Below, in pieces: positions 20,921 to 29,090 of a stretch of DNA of 64,000 bases. The first letter of the stretch is position 1. Each line of letters opens with the position of its first letter. The notes under the pieces were generated by a model. It did not search any database, was not told the DNA's origin, and was given only the letters and a program-made list of their open reading frames with translations. The stretch is from positions 1 through 64,000 of the forward strand of contig SVEI01000001.1 in NCBI GenBank assembly GCA_015057445.1, given 5' to 3'. Source of the stretch: Lachnospiraceae bacterium (GTDB lineage: Bacteria > Bacillota > Clostridia > Lachnospirales > Lachnospiraceae). The translations under genes and the position numbers were made by a program.

Positions 20921-21925
20921 ATGAAAATTAAAAAATTATTAGTATTAGTTTCCATGTTAGCTGTTATGTTCTCTCTTGCAGGATGTGGTGAAGAATTTGA
21001 CAAGCCTTTCGATTACGATGAAAGAGAAGTTGCTGTTCATGCAATGAATTCCTTTATGGCGTATGAGAAAATTACTGATGAATATATTGATTATTACATT
21101 ACTAGTGGTAATGATTATGAAAAGTCAGCAGTAAAGGGTATTGTTCAAGCTAGGGAAGCTGATAATGTTGGTGCATTTGAAGATTATTCAGCAACTGTAA
21201 CATCTCTTAGTAGTGGTATAATTACTTTAGAAGATGCAGATGTTGAAATTGAAAATAATAAAGATTATATTGTTGTAGTTTTAACAAATAATGCTGAAAA
21301 TAGAGATGTTGAAATCAGAGTAAAATACGTTGAGAACGGAGAGTATTATATTAAGTACAACGAAATTCTTGTACAAAATGGTATGGAGAGTCTTGAGTCA
21401 TATAAGAATAATGCTCAGCTTATCTCTGATAGCTATGGTGTTTCTATAGAAGATATTTGTTTACAGGCTGGAGTTTCTTCATTAGATGAACTTTACCAGA
21501 AGGATTTGAATTCTGTTCATGAGTCTCTTGCAGCCAATGGAATATATCCATATTTAGAAGAAGAAATGGTTGTAACTGCTGTCTACTCTAAAAAAGAACT
21601 TATTGGACAGGCTGGTATGAATACACTTATTGGTATGGGAACAGTATTTATCGTACTTATATTCATATCATTTATCATTTCATTATTTAAATATTTGCCT
21701 GCACTTTTTGCTAAGAAACCAAAAGTTGAGACAGAGAAGAAGGTTGAAACTCCAAAGGCAGAGTTGAAACCTGTTGTAACAACCAAGACAGAAAATCTTA
21801 CTGATGACTCACAGCTTGTAGCAGTGCTTACAGCTGCTATATATGCATATGAAGCTCAGTCAGGTAATAGTGCAGTAAGTAAGGACAAGCTTGTTGTTCG
21901 TTCTATAAAGAGAGTTAGAAAGTAA
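20921..21925 (+). CDS. OadG-like gamma subunit with N-terminal lipoprotein/extracytoplasmic domain
   Basis: Lipobox SLAGC, about 200-aa domain, single TM (MNTLIGMGTVFIVLIFISFIISLFKYL) typical of OadG, C-terminal VAVLTAAIYAYE...VVRSIKRV. Confidence 0.8.
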   Translation: MKIKKLLVLVSMLAVMFSLAGCGEEFDKPFDYDEREVAVHAMNSFMAYEKITDEYIDYYITSGNDYEKSAVKGIVQAREADNVGAFEDYSATVTSLSSGIITLEDADVEIENNKDYIVVVLTNNAENRDVEIRVKYVENGEYYIKYNEILVQNGMESLESYKNNAQLISDSYGVSIEDICLQAGVSSLDELYQKDLNSVHESLAANGIYPYLEEEMVVTAVYSKKELIGQAGMNTLIGMGTVFIVLIFISFIISLFKYLPALFAKKPKVETEKKVETPKAELKPVVTTKTENLTDDSQLVAVLTAAIYAYEAQSGNSAVSKDKLVVRSIKRVRK

Positions 21926-21954
21926 TTTTACAACTATTTAGGAGGATATTAAAA

Positions 21955-22371
21955 ATGAAGAATTATAGAATTACCGTTAATGGTACAGCATATGACGTAG
22001 CAGTAGAAGAATTAGCAGCAGGTGCAGTAGCATCAGCTCCAGTAGCAACTGCAGCCCCAGTAGCAACTGCAGCCCCAGTAGCAACTGCAGCCCCAGTAGC
22101 AGCCCCAGCAGCTCCAGCTCCAGCAGCTCCAGCTCCAGCGGCATCAGGTTCAGCAGGTAGCGTAGTAGTATCTTCACCAATGCCAGGTAAGATATTAAGT
22201 GTAAAAGCAAGTGTTGGACAAGCAGTTAAGAAGGGTGATGTTATTCTTGTGCTTGAAGCTATGAAGATGGAAAATGAAGTAGTTGCTCCAGAAGATGGTA
22301 CAGTTGCTAGCATTAACGTTTCAGCAAACGATTCAGTTGAGGCTGGAGATACATTAGCAACATTAAACTAA
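21955..22371 (+). CDS. Biotin carboxyl carrier subunit (GcdC/MmdC-like)
   Basis: Biotinylation motif VLEAMKMENEV; Ala/Pro-rich linker. Confidence 0.93.
   Translation: MKNYRITVNGTAYDVAVEELAAGAVASAPVATAAPVATAAPVATAAPVAAPAAPAPAAPAPAASGSAGSVVVSSPMPGKILSVKASVGQAVKKGDVILVLEAMKMENEVVAPEDGTVASINVSANDSVEAGDTLATLN
22039..22092 (+). repeat. 18-bp tandem repeat (3 perfect copies) coding the Ala-Pro linker
   Basis: CCAGTAGCAACTGCAGCC repeated at 22039, 22057 and 22075, followed by partial and related units up to about 22140. Confidence 0.88.
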
Positions 22372-22414
22372 TTACCGGTAGATATTTACCTAAATTAACA
22401 GGAGGTAACGCTAA

Positions 22415-23542
22415 ATGAGCGGTTTTTCAGACGTATTAACGAATCTAGCTCTTCAGACCGGTTTTGCAACTCTTACATGGAAGCATTATATTATGATTTT
22501 AGTTGCATGCTTCTTTATGTATCTTGCAATAGTAAAGGGATTTGAACCATTACTTTTAGTACCAATTTCATTTGGTATGTTCTTGGTTAATATGTTCCCT
22601 GGTATTATGGATGAGGGCGGATTATTACATTATTTCTACTTACTTGATGAGTGGAGTATTTTACCATCACTTATATTTATGGGTGTTGGTGCGATGACAG
22701 ATTTCGGTCCACTTATTGCTAATCCAAAAAGCTTTATACTTGGTGCAGCAGCACAGTTTGGTATTTATTCAGCATATTTCCTTGCATTCCTTATGGGATT
22801 CAATGGCAAGGAAGCAGCAGCAATTTCAATTATTGGTGGAGCAGACGGTCCTACATCAATTTTCCTTGCAGGAAAGCTTGGAATGGGTGGAACTCTTATG
22901 GGTCCTATAGCAGTAGCAGCTTATTCCTATATGGCTCTTGTACCTGTTATTCAGCCACCTATTATGAAGCTTCTTACAACTGATAAGGAGCGTCACATTA
23001 AGATGGGACAGCTTCGTCCAGTAACAAAGCTTGAGAAGATTCTCTTCCCAATTATTGTTACATTAGTAGTTGTTATGATTCTTCCTACAACAGCTCCACT
23101 TGTTGGTATGCTTATGTTAGGAAACTTATTCAGAGAGTGTGGAGTTGTTAAGCAGCTTACTGAAACAGCTTCAAATGCAATGATGTATATCGTAGTTATC
23201 TTACTTGGTACATCTGTAGGTGCTACTACTAGTGCAGATGCATTCCTTCAGTTAAGTACACTTAAGATTGTTGCCCTTGGTCTTGTGGCATTTGCTTTTG
23301 GTACAGCGGCAGGTGTAATCTTTGGTAAGATTATGTGTTGGGCAACTAAGGGTAAGGTTAACCCACTTATAGGTTCAGCAGGTGTTTCTGCGGTTCCTAT
23401 GGCAGCAAGAGTTTCACAGAAGGTTGGAGCAGAATATGACCCTACTAACTTCCTTCTTATGAATGCAATGGGACCTAACGTTGCGGGTGTTATCGGTACT
23501 GCAGTTGCAGCCGGAACATTCCTTGCTATATTTGGTGTATAA
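22415..23542 (+). CDS. Na+-translocating decarboxylase beta subunit (OadB/GcdB/MmdB family)
   Basis: Polytopic membrane protein with [58 protein letters not shown]. Confidence 0.95.
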   Translation: MSGFSDVLTNLALQTGFATLTWKHYIMILVACFFMYLAIVKGFEPLLLVPISFGMFLVNMFPGIMDEGGLLHYFYLLDEWSILPSLIFMGVGAMTDFGPLIANPKSFILGAAAQFGIYSAYFLAFLMGFNGKEAAAISIIGGADGPTSIFLAGKLGMGGTLMGPIAVAAYSYMALVPVIQPPIMKLLTTDKERHIKMGQLRPVTKLEKILFPIIVTLVVVMILPTTAPLVGMLMLGNLFRECGVVKQLTETASNAMMYIVVILLGTSVGATTSADAFLQLSTLKIVALGLVAFAFGTAAGVIFGKIMCWATKGKVNPLIGSAGVSAVPMAARVSQKVGAEYDPTNFLLMNAMGPNVAGVIGTAVAAGTFLAIFGV

Positions 23543-23566
23543 TTATATTTACAGGAGGTTAGAGAA

Positions 23567-24976
23567 ATGGCAGTAGAAAAGAAACCGGTAAAGATTACCG
23601 AAACTATATTACGTGATGCTCATCAGTCACTTATAGCTACAAGAATGACTACAGAGCAGATGCTCCCTATCATCGAGAAGATGGATAAGGTTGGATATCA
23701 TTCAGTTGAGTGCTGGGGTGGAGCAACATTTGATGCATCACTTCGTTTCCTTAAGGAAGATCCATGGGAAAGACTTAGAAAGATTAAGGATGGTTTTAAG
23801 AACACCAAACTTCAGATGCTCTTTAGAGGACAGAATATCTTAGGATATCGTCACTATGCAGATGATGTTGTGGAATATTTTGTTCAGAAGTCAATTGCAA
23901 ATGGTATTGATATTATTCGTATCTTTGACTGTTTAAATGATATTAGAAACCTTGAGACAGCTGTTAAGGCTTCAAATAAGGAAGGTGGTCATGCTCAGAT
24001 AGCTCTTTCTTATACATTAGGAGAGGCTTATACTCTTGATTATTGGAAGGATATGGCTAAGAAGATTGAGGATATGGGTGCAAATTCTATCTGTATCAAG
24101 GATATGGCTGGTCTTCTTGTACCATATAAGGCTACAGAGCTTGTTACAGCACTTAAAGAGAGTACATCACTTCCTATTCAGCTTCATACACACTACACTT
24201 CAGGTGTAGCTTCTATGACATACATGAAGGCTGTTGAGGCTGGTTGTGATATTATTGATACAGCTATGTCACCACTTGCTCTTGGTACTAGCCAGCCAGC
24301 AACTGAGGTTATGGCAAAAGCATTTGAGGGTACAGAGTATGATCCAGGCTTTGATGAGAATCTTCTTGTTGAGATTGCTGATTACTTTAAGCCTATGAGA
24401 GAAGAGTGGTTAGCTAATGGTCTTCTTAATCCAAAGGTTATGGGCGTTGATATTAAGACACTTCTTTATCAGGTACCAGGTGGTATGCTTTCAAACCTTG
24501 TATCACAGCTTAAGGAGATGGGTGCTGAGGACAAGTTCCAGGAGGTACTTGAGGAGGTTCCACGTGTTCGTAAAGATTATGGTGAGCCACCACTTGTTAC
24601 TCCATCAAGCCAGATTGTTGGTACTCAGGCAGTTCTTAATGTTGTAACTGGAGAGAGATATAAGATGTGTACTAAGGAGTCTAAAGCTCTTGTTGCTGGT
24701 GAGTATGGTCAATCTGTACTTCCAGTAGATCCAGAGGTTAGAAAGAAGGTTATTGGTGATCAGGAGCCTATAACTTGTAGACCAGCTGATTTACTTGAGA
24801 ATGAGTTAGACAAGTTGGAGAAGGAAATGGCTCAGTACAAGAAGCAGGATGAGGATGTTCTTTCATATGCTTTATTCCCACAGGTTGCTATGGACTTCTT
24901 TAAGTACAGAGAAGCTCAGGAAACAGGTGTTGATGCTTCACTTGCTAATTCTGAAAACAAGACTTATCCAGTATAA
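23567..24976 (+). CDS. Oxaloacetate decarboxylase alpha-type/5S-type carboxyltransferase (no biotin domain)
   Basis: ETILRDAHQSLIATRM, CWGGATFDASLRFL, RGQNILGYRHYADDVV, KDMAGLL, HTHYTSG; no AMKM motif. Confidence 0.93.
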   Translation: MAVEKKPVKITETILRDAHQSLIATRMTTEQMLPIIEKMDKVGYHSVECWGGATFDASLRFLKEDPWERLRKIKDGFKNTKLQMLFRGQNILGYRHYADDVVEYFVQKSIANGIDIIRIFDCLNDIRNLETAVKASNKEGGHAQIALSYTLGEAYTLDYWKDMAKKIEDMGANSICIKDMAGLLVPYKATELVTALKESTSLPIQLHTHYTSGVASMTYMKAVEAGCDIIDTAMSPLALGTSQPATEVMAKAFEGTEYDPGFDENLLVEIADYFKPMREEWLANGLLNPKVMGVDIKTLLYQVPGGMLSNLVSQLKEMGAEDKFQEVLEEVPRVRKDYGEPPLVTPSSQIVGTQAVLNVVTGERYKMCTKESKALVAGEYGQSVLPVDPEVRKKVIGDQEPITCRPADLLENELDKLEKEMAQYKKQDEDVLSYALFPQVAMDFFKYREAQETGVDASLANSENKTYPV

Positions 24977-24990
24977 TATATAAATTACTA

Positions 24991-25024
24991 AAGAGACGGA
25001 GTAGGTTATCCTGTTCCGTCTCTT
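24991..25024 (+). terminator. Hairpin terminator/attenuator between decarboxylase cluster and K+ uptake genes
   Basis: AAGAGACGGA...TCCGTCTCTT perfect 10-bp arms; weak T-tract. Confidence 0.6.
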
Positions 25025-25047
25025 AAAAATATAAATGGAGCAATAAT

Positions 25048-26469
25048 ATGAGTAAAGAAGCTGTTAATGATAAAAATTTCAATCAGGTAAAAAAGATAAT
25101 AATAAATGAAAAGAAGAAAAGAATATCTACTACTAAAATTATAATACTTGGATTTTTATTTGTAATTCTTGTAGGAACCATTCTTTTATCTCTTCCTATA
25201 TCAAACGTAGAAGGGAATGTAGATATTTTGACTGCGCTATTTACATCTACTACATCTGTTTGTGTAACAGGTTTAGTTGTTGTGGATACTTTTTCTTATT
25301 GGACCTTGTTTGGTAAGGTTGTTATACTTGTATTGATACAGATTGGTGGTATGGGCATTATTGCTATAATATGTGGGATGATGCTTATGCTACATAAAAA
25401 AGTTAACTTAAAGGAACGATTGATTATTCAAGATGCGTATAATCTTAATAATCTTCAGGGGGTAATAAAATTTGTAAAAAAGATAATAATAGGCACCTTT
25501 GTTGTTGAATTTGTAGGTGCCTTACTATATATGATTGTTTTTATTCCGGAATTTGGAATTGCAAGGGGGATATGGTACTCCATATTTAATTCTATATCTG
25601 CTTTTTGTAATGCAGGAATAGATATTATTGGGCCAAGTAGTATGATTCCTTATCAAAGCTCACCCCTTGTTTTAATTACCACTATGATGCTTATCTTTAA
25701 TAGTGGTATAGGTTTTGTAGTATGGTGGGATGTTATAGATGTTGCAAAACAAATTCTTAAGAAAGAGATAAAACCAAGAGATTTCATCTCAAAATTAACT
25801 ATACATTCTAGATTAGTTTTATCTGTTACATTTTCGTTAATTTTTTCTGGAGCAGCGTTAGTTCTTTTGTTTGAGTGGAATAATAAAGGAACTATTGGTA
25901 ATATGAGTCTGTTTGACAAGATTCTAAATAGTTTGTTTCAGTCTGTTACCTTAAGAACTGCAGGATTTGCGTCTTTTAGTCAGGGTGATATGGAAGGTGC
26001 ATCGGTGCTTGTTTCTATTGTTCTTATGCTCATAGGTGGTTCTCCTGTTGGTACTGCTGGAGGTGTAAAAACTGTCACTGTTGCTGTTTTGTTTTTTGCT
26101 GTTGCTGCAGTTATTAAGGGTCGAAATGAAGCTATTGTTTTTAATAGAAGTATTAATCAGGATTTAATTAGAAAATCATTGGCTGTTGTACTCATAAGCT
26201 TGGTTGCTTTTGTTGTATTATCAATTCTTTTGATGATAACTAATGATTTTACTATGGAAGATTCTCTGTTTGAAGTGGCTAGTGCTATAGCTACTGTTGG
26301 TCTTTCCCGAGGCATTACAGCTGATTTAAATACAGCTGGACAATTAATTATAATTATAGGAATGTATTTGGGACGTATAGGACCTATATCTATGTTTATA
26401 GCATTTAGTAATAAATACAGCATAAAAAATTCATTACATTATGCTGAGGCAGATTTGATTGTTGGATAA
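25048..26469 (+). CDS. Trk/Ktr potassium uptake membrane subunit
   Basis: TrkH/KtrB signature: TSTTSVCVTGLVVVDT, FNSISAFCNAGIDI, SVTLRTAGFASF, GGSPVGTAGGVKT. Confidence 0.95.
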   Translation: MSKEAVNDKNFNQVKKIIINEKKKRISTTKIIILGFLFVILVGTILLSLPISNVEGNVDILTALFTSTTSVCVTGLVVVDTFSYWTLFGKVVILVLIQIGGMGIIAIICGMMLMLHKKVNLKERLIIQDAYNLNNLQGVIKFVKKIIIGTFVVEFVGALLYMIVFIPEFGIARGIWYSIFNSISAFCNAGIDIIGPSSMIPYQSSPLVLITTMMLIFNSGIGFVVWWDVIDVAKQILKKEIKPRDFISKLTIHSRLVLSVTFSLIFSGAALVLLFEWNNKGTIGNMSLFDKILNSLFQSVTLRTAGFASFSQGDMEGASVLVSIVLMLIGGSPVGTAGGVKTVTVAVLFFAVAAVIKGRNEAIVFNRSINQDLIRKSLAVVLISLVAFVVLSILLMITNDFTMEDSLFEVASAIATVGLSRGITADLNTAGQLIIIIGMYLGRIGPISMFIAFSNKYSIKNSLHYAEADLIVG

Positions 26470-26483
26470 TAAAGGAGGTAGCG

Positions 26484-27128
26484 ATGAAGAAATCATTTGC
26501 AGTTATAGGACTTGGAAGATTTGGAAGAAGCATAGCTATGGAACTTAGCAAGTTAGGTGCTGATGTCATGGTTATAGATAATGATGAAGAAAAAATTAAT
26601 AGATTATCAGATTATGTTACCTGTGCTATTAATGTGGATGTTTGTGATACTGATGCTTTGATAAGCACTGGTATTGCTAATATGGATGCGGTTATTGTTG
26701 CAATGGCTGATTATTTGGAGCCGAGTATCATGGGTGTTATAACAGCAAAGGACTTAGGTGTGCCTCTTGTTATAGCTAAAGCAAGAGATCATGTAACAGG
26801 TAGTATCTATGATAAGGTTGGCGCAGATAAGGTTGTGTTCCCTGAAAAAGAATCAGGAAAAAGAATATCAAAGCAACTGATGTGTGCTGACTTTTTGGAA
26901 TTTTTTGAGTTATCAGATAGTGTAAGCTTAATTGAATTAATGCCTAAAAAAGAATGGGTAGGAAAATCATTAAGAGAGCTTAATCTTAGACGTGATTATA
27001 AGATTAATGTCATTGCAGTTAAGGAAAACGAAGATGTTAACGTTGCAATGGATCCAGATGAACCGCTAAAGGCAGATTGTCCGTTAATTATAACAGTGAG
27101 AAAAGAAGATATGAAGAGGCTTATGTAA
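26484..27128 (+). CDS. TrkA/KtrA-type K+ uptake regulatory subunit (RCK)
   Basis: AVIGLGRFGRSIAMEL, RCK-N and RCK-C; adjacent to the TrkH/KtrB gene. Confidence 0.93.
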   Translation: MKKSFAVIGLGRFGRSIAMELSKLGADVMVIDNDEEKINRLSDYVTCAINVDVCDTDALISTGIANMDAVIVAMADYLEPSIMGVITAKDLGVPLVIAKARDHVTGSIYDKVGADKVVFPEKESGKRISKQLMCADFLEFFELSDSVSLIELMPKKEWVGKSLRELNLRRDYKINVIAVKENEDVNVAMDPDEPLKADCPLIITVRKEDMKRLM

Positions 27129-28351
27129 TGAAAAAAGTAACTATCGTTGGGGGCGGTGCTGCTGGAATGATGGCAGCGATAATTGCTTCTAAAAATGGGA
27201 AAAAAGTAACCTTAATAGAACAAAATGAAAAGCTTGGTAAAAAACTTTTCATAACAGGTAAAGGAAGATGTAATATAACAAATGCTTGTGATATAGAAGA
27301 TTTATTTCAAAGCGTTGTAACAAATCCCAAGTTTTTATATAGTTCATTTTATTCTTTTTCCAATGATATGGTAATGGATTTCTTTGAAAAAATTGGATTG
27401 CCTTATAAAGTAGAAAGAGGGAATCGTGTATTTCCTTTATCAGATCATTCGTCGGATGTTATTAAGGTATTGGAAAGAGAAATGAAAAATAATGGTGTAG
27501 AGATATTACTAAATACCAAGGTATCTTCTATAATAGTTGAAAACAACACCTGTAAAGGTGTAAATATTAAGGGTGGTAAAGCAATTTATTCTGATAGCGT
27601 AATTGTTGCAACTGGTGGTGTTTCGTATCCTCGAACTGGTGCTTGTGGAGATGGATATAAATTTGCGAAATCTGTAGGACATAGTATTATAGAAACTAAG
27701 CCTTCCTTGGTGCCTTTTGAATTAGCTGATTCTTGTTGTAAAGACTTAATGGGTATTTCATTAAAAAATGTGTCAGCTACAATATACGCAGATGGAAAGA
27801 AAATATATTCCGACTTTGGAGAGATGTTATTTACCCATTTTGGGGTCAGTGGACCGATTATTATAAAAGCAAGTGCCTATATTCATAAGTATTTAGATAA
27901 GGATTTAACCTTAACAATAGACTTAAAACCTGCACTTGACGAGAAACAATTAGATGAAAGGCTTATTAAAGATTTTAATATATTTATTAATAAACAGTTA
28001 AAAAATGGTTTGGAGAAATTATTGCTTAGGTCTCTTATTCCAGTTATAATTGATAAGGCTGGCTTAGATGGTGATAAGAAAATTAATGAACTTACTAAAG
28101 AGGAAAGACATAAGCTTCTTATTACTATAAAAAATGTTCCATTTAAAATAACAGGTTTAAGAGGATGGGATGAAGCTATAATTACCAAGGGTGGAGTTAA
28201 AGTAAAGGAGATTGACCCTGGAACAATGGAATCAAAACTTACATCAGGATTGTATTTTGCTGGAGAGGTGTTGGATTTAGATGCATTAACCGGTGGATTT
28301 AATCTTCAGATTGCATGGTCTACAGGATATTTGGCAGGTTTGAACTGTTAA
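27128..28351 (+). CDS. NAD(P)/FAD-dependent oxidoreductase (HI0933 family)
   Basis: VTIVGGGAAGMMAAIIASKNGKKVTLIEQNEKLGKKLFITGKGRCNITN; start ATG 27128 rather than the ORF-track start 27077. Confidence 0.9.
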   Translation: MKKVTIVGGGAAGMMAAIIASKNGKKVTLIEQNEKLGKKLFITGKGRCNITNACDIEDLFQSVVTNPKFLYSSFYSFSNDMVMDFFEKIGLPYKVERGNRVFPLSDHSSDVIKVLEREMKNNGVEILLNTKVSSIIVENNTCKGVNIKGGKAIYSDSVIVATGGVSYPRTGACGDGYKFAKSVGHSIIETKPSLVPFELADSCCKDLMGISLKNVSATIYADGKKIYSDFGEMLFTHFGVSGPIIIKASAYIHKYLDKDLTLTIDLKPALDEKQLDERLIKDFNIFINKQLKNGLEKLLLRSLIPVIIDKAGLDGDKKINELTKEERHKLLITIKNVPFKITGLRGWDEAIITKGGVKVKEIDPGTMESKLTSGLYFAGEVLDLDALTGGFNLQIAWSTGYLAGLNC

Positions 28352-28398
28352 AGTAATAATTATAATATAATTAGAATGCGCATAAAAGGAGAAACATA

Positions 28399-29061
28399 AT
28401 GGCAAGTATTGCAATTGATGGTCCTGCTGGAGCAGGAAAAAGTACCATAGCTAAGCAGGTAGCTAAACAATTAGGTTATATATATGTTGATACTGGAGCA
28501 ATGTATAGAGCGATAGCTCATTATCTTGTGCAAAACAATATTAATATAGAAAATAATGATGAGTTAAAATCTGCTTGTGAAAGTATTGATATAGCTATAA
28601 AATACGAAAATGATTCGCAACAAGTGTATCTTAATGGAGAAAATGTAACTTCATTTTTAAGAACTGAGGAAACAGGTAATATGGCATCAAAGTCATCAGC
28701 AAAAGCTCCTGTTCGTGAAGCTCTTCTTGGGTTACAAAGAGATATGGCAAAAGAATATAATGTTGTAATGGATGGAAGAGACATAGGTACAAATGTGTTG
28801 CCTGATGCAGAAGTAAAAATATATCTTACAGCTTCATCAAAGGAAAGAGCTAATCGTCGATATAAAGAGTTAGTTGCAAAAGGTGAAACAGCTGATTTAG
28901 ACCAAATTGAAGCAGATATTATTGAAAGAGATGAACGTGACATGAACCGTGATATTGCTCCTCTTAAGCAGGCAGATGATGCGGTTTTAGTGGATAGTTC
29001 ATTTATGACTATTGATGAAGTTGTTGCTACGATTATGTTAGAAGCTAAAAAGATAGCTTAA
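28399..29061 (+). CDS. cmk: Cytidylate kinase
   Basis: IAIDGPAGAGKSTIAKQVAKQLGYIYVDTGAMYRA, VVMDGRDIGTNVLPDA. Confidence 0.97.
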   Translation: MASIAIDGPAGAGKSTIAKQVAKQLGYIYVDTGAMYRAIAHYLVQNNINIENNDELKSACESIDIAIKYENDSQQVYLNGENVTSFLRTEETGNMASKSSAKAPVREALLGLQRDMAKEYNVVMDGRDIGTNVLPDAEVKIYLTASSKERANRRYKELVAKGETADLDQIEADIIERDERDMNRDIAPLKQADDAVLVDSSFMTIDEVVATIMLEAKKIA

Positions 29062-29090
29062 ATATTATATAATTAAAATCAGGGGTTAAT

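Noticed and set aside
21963-22313. Antisense ORFs opposite the biotin carrier gene (116 and 77 aa, Ala/Leu-rich)
   Set aside because: They are mirror products of the GC-rich Ala/Pro repeat; no RBS, no recognisable domain, and the sense frame has a clear biotinyl motif.
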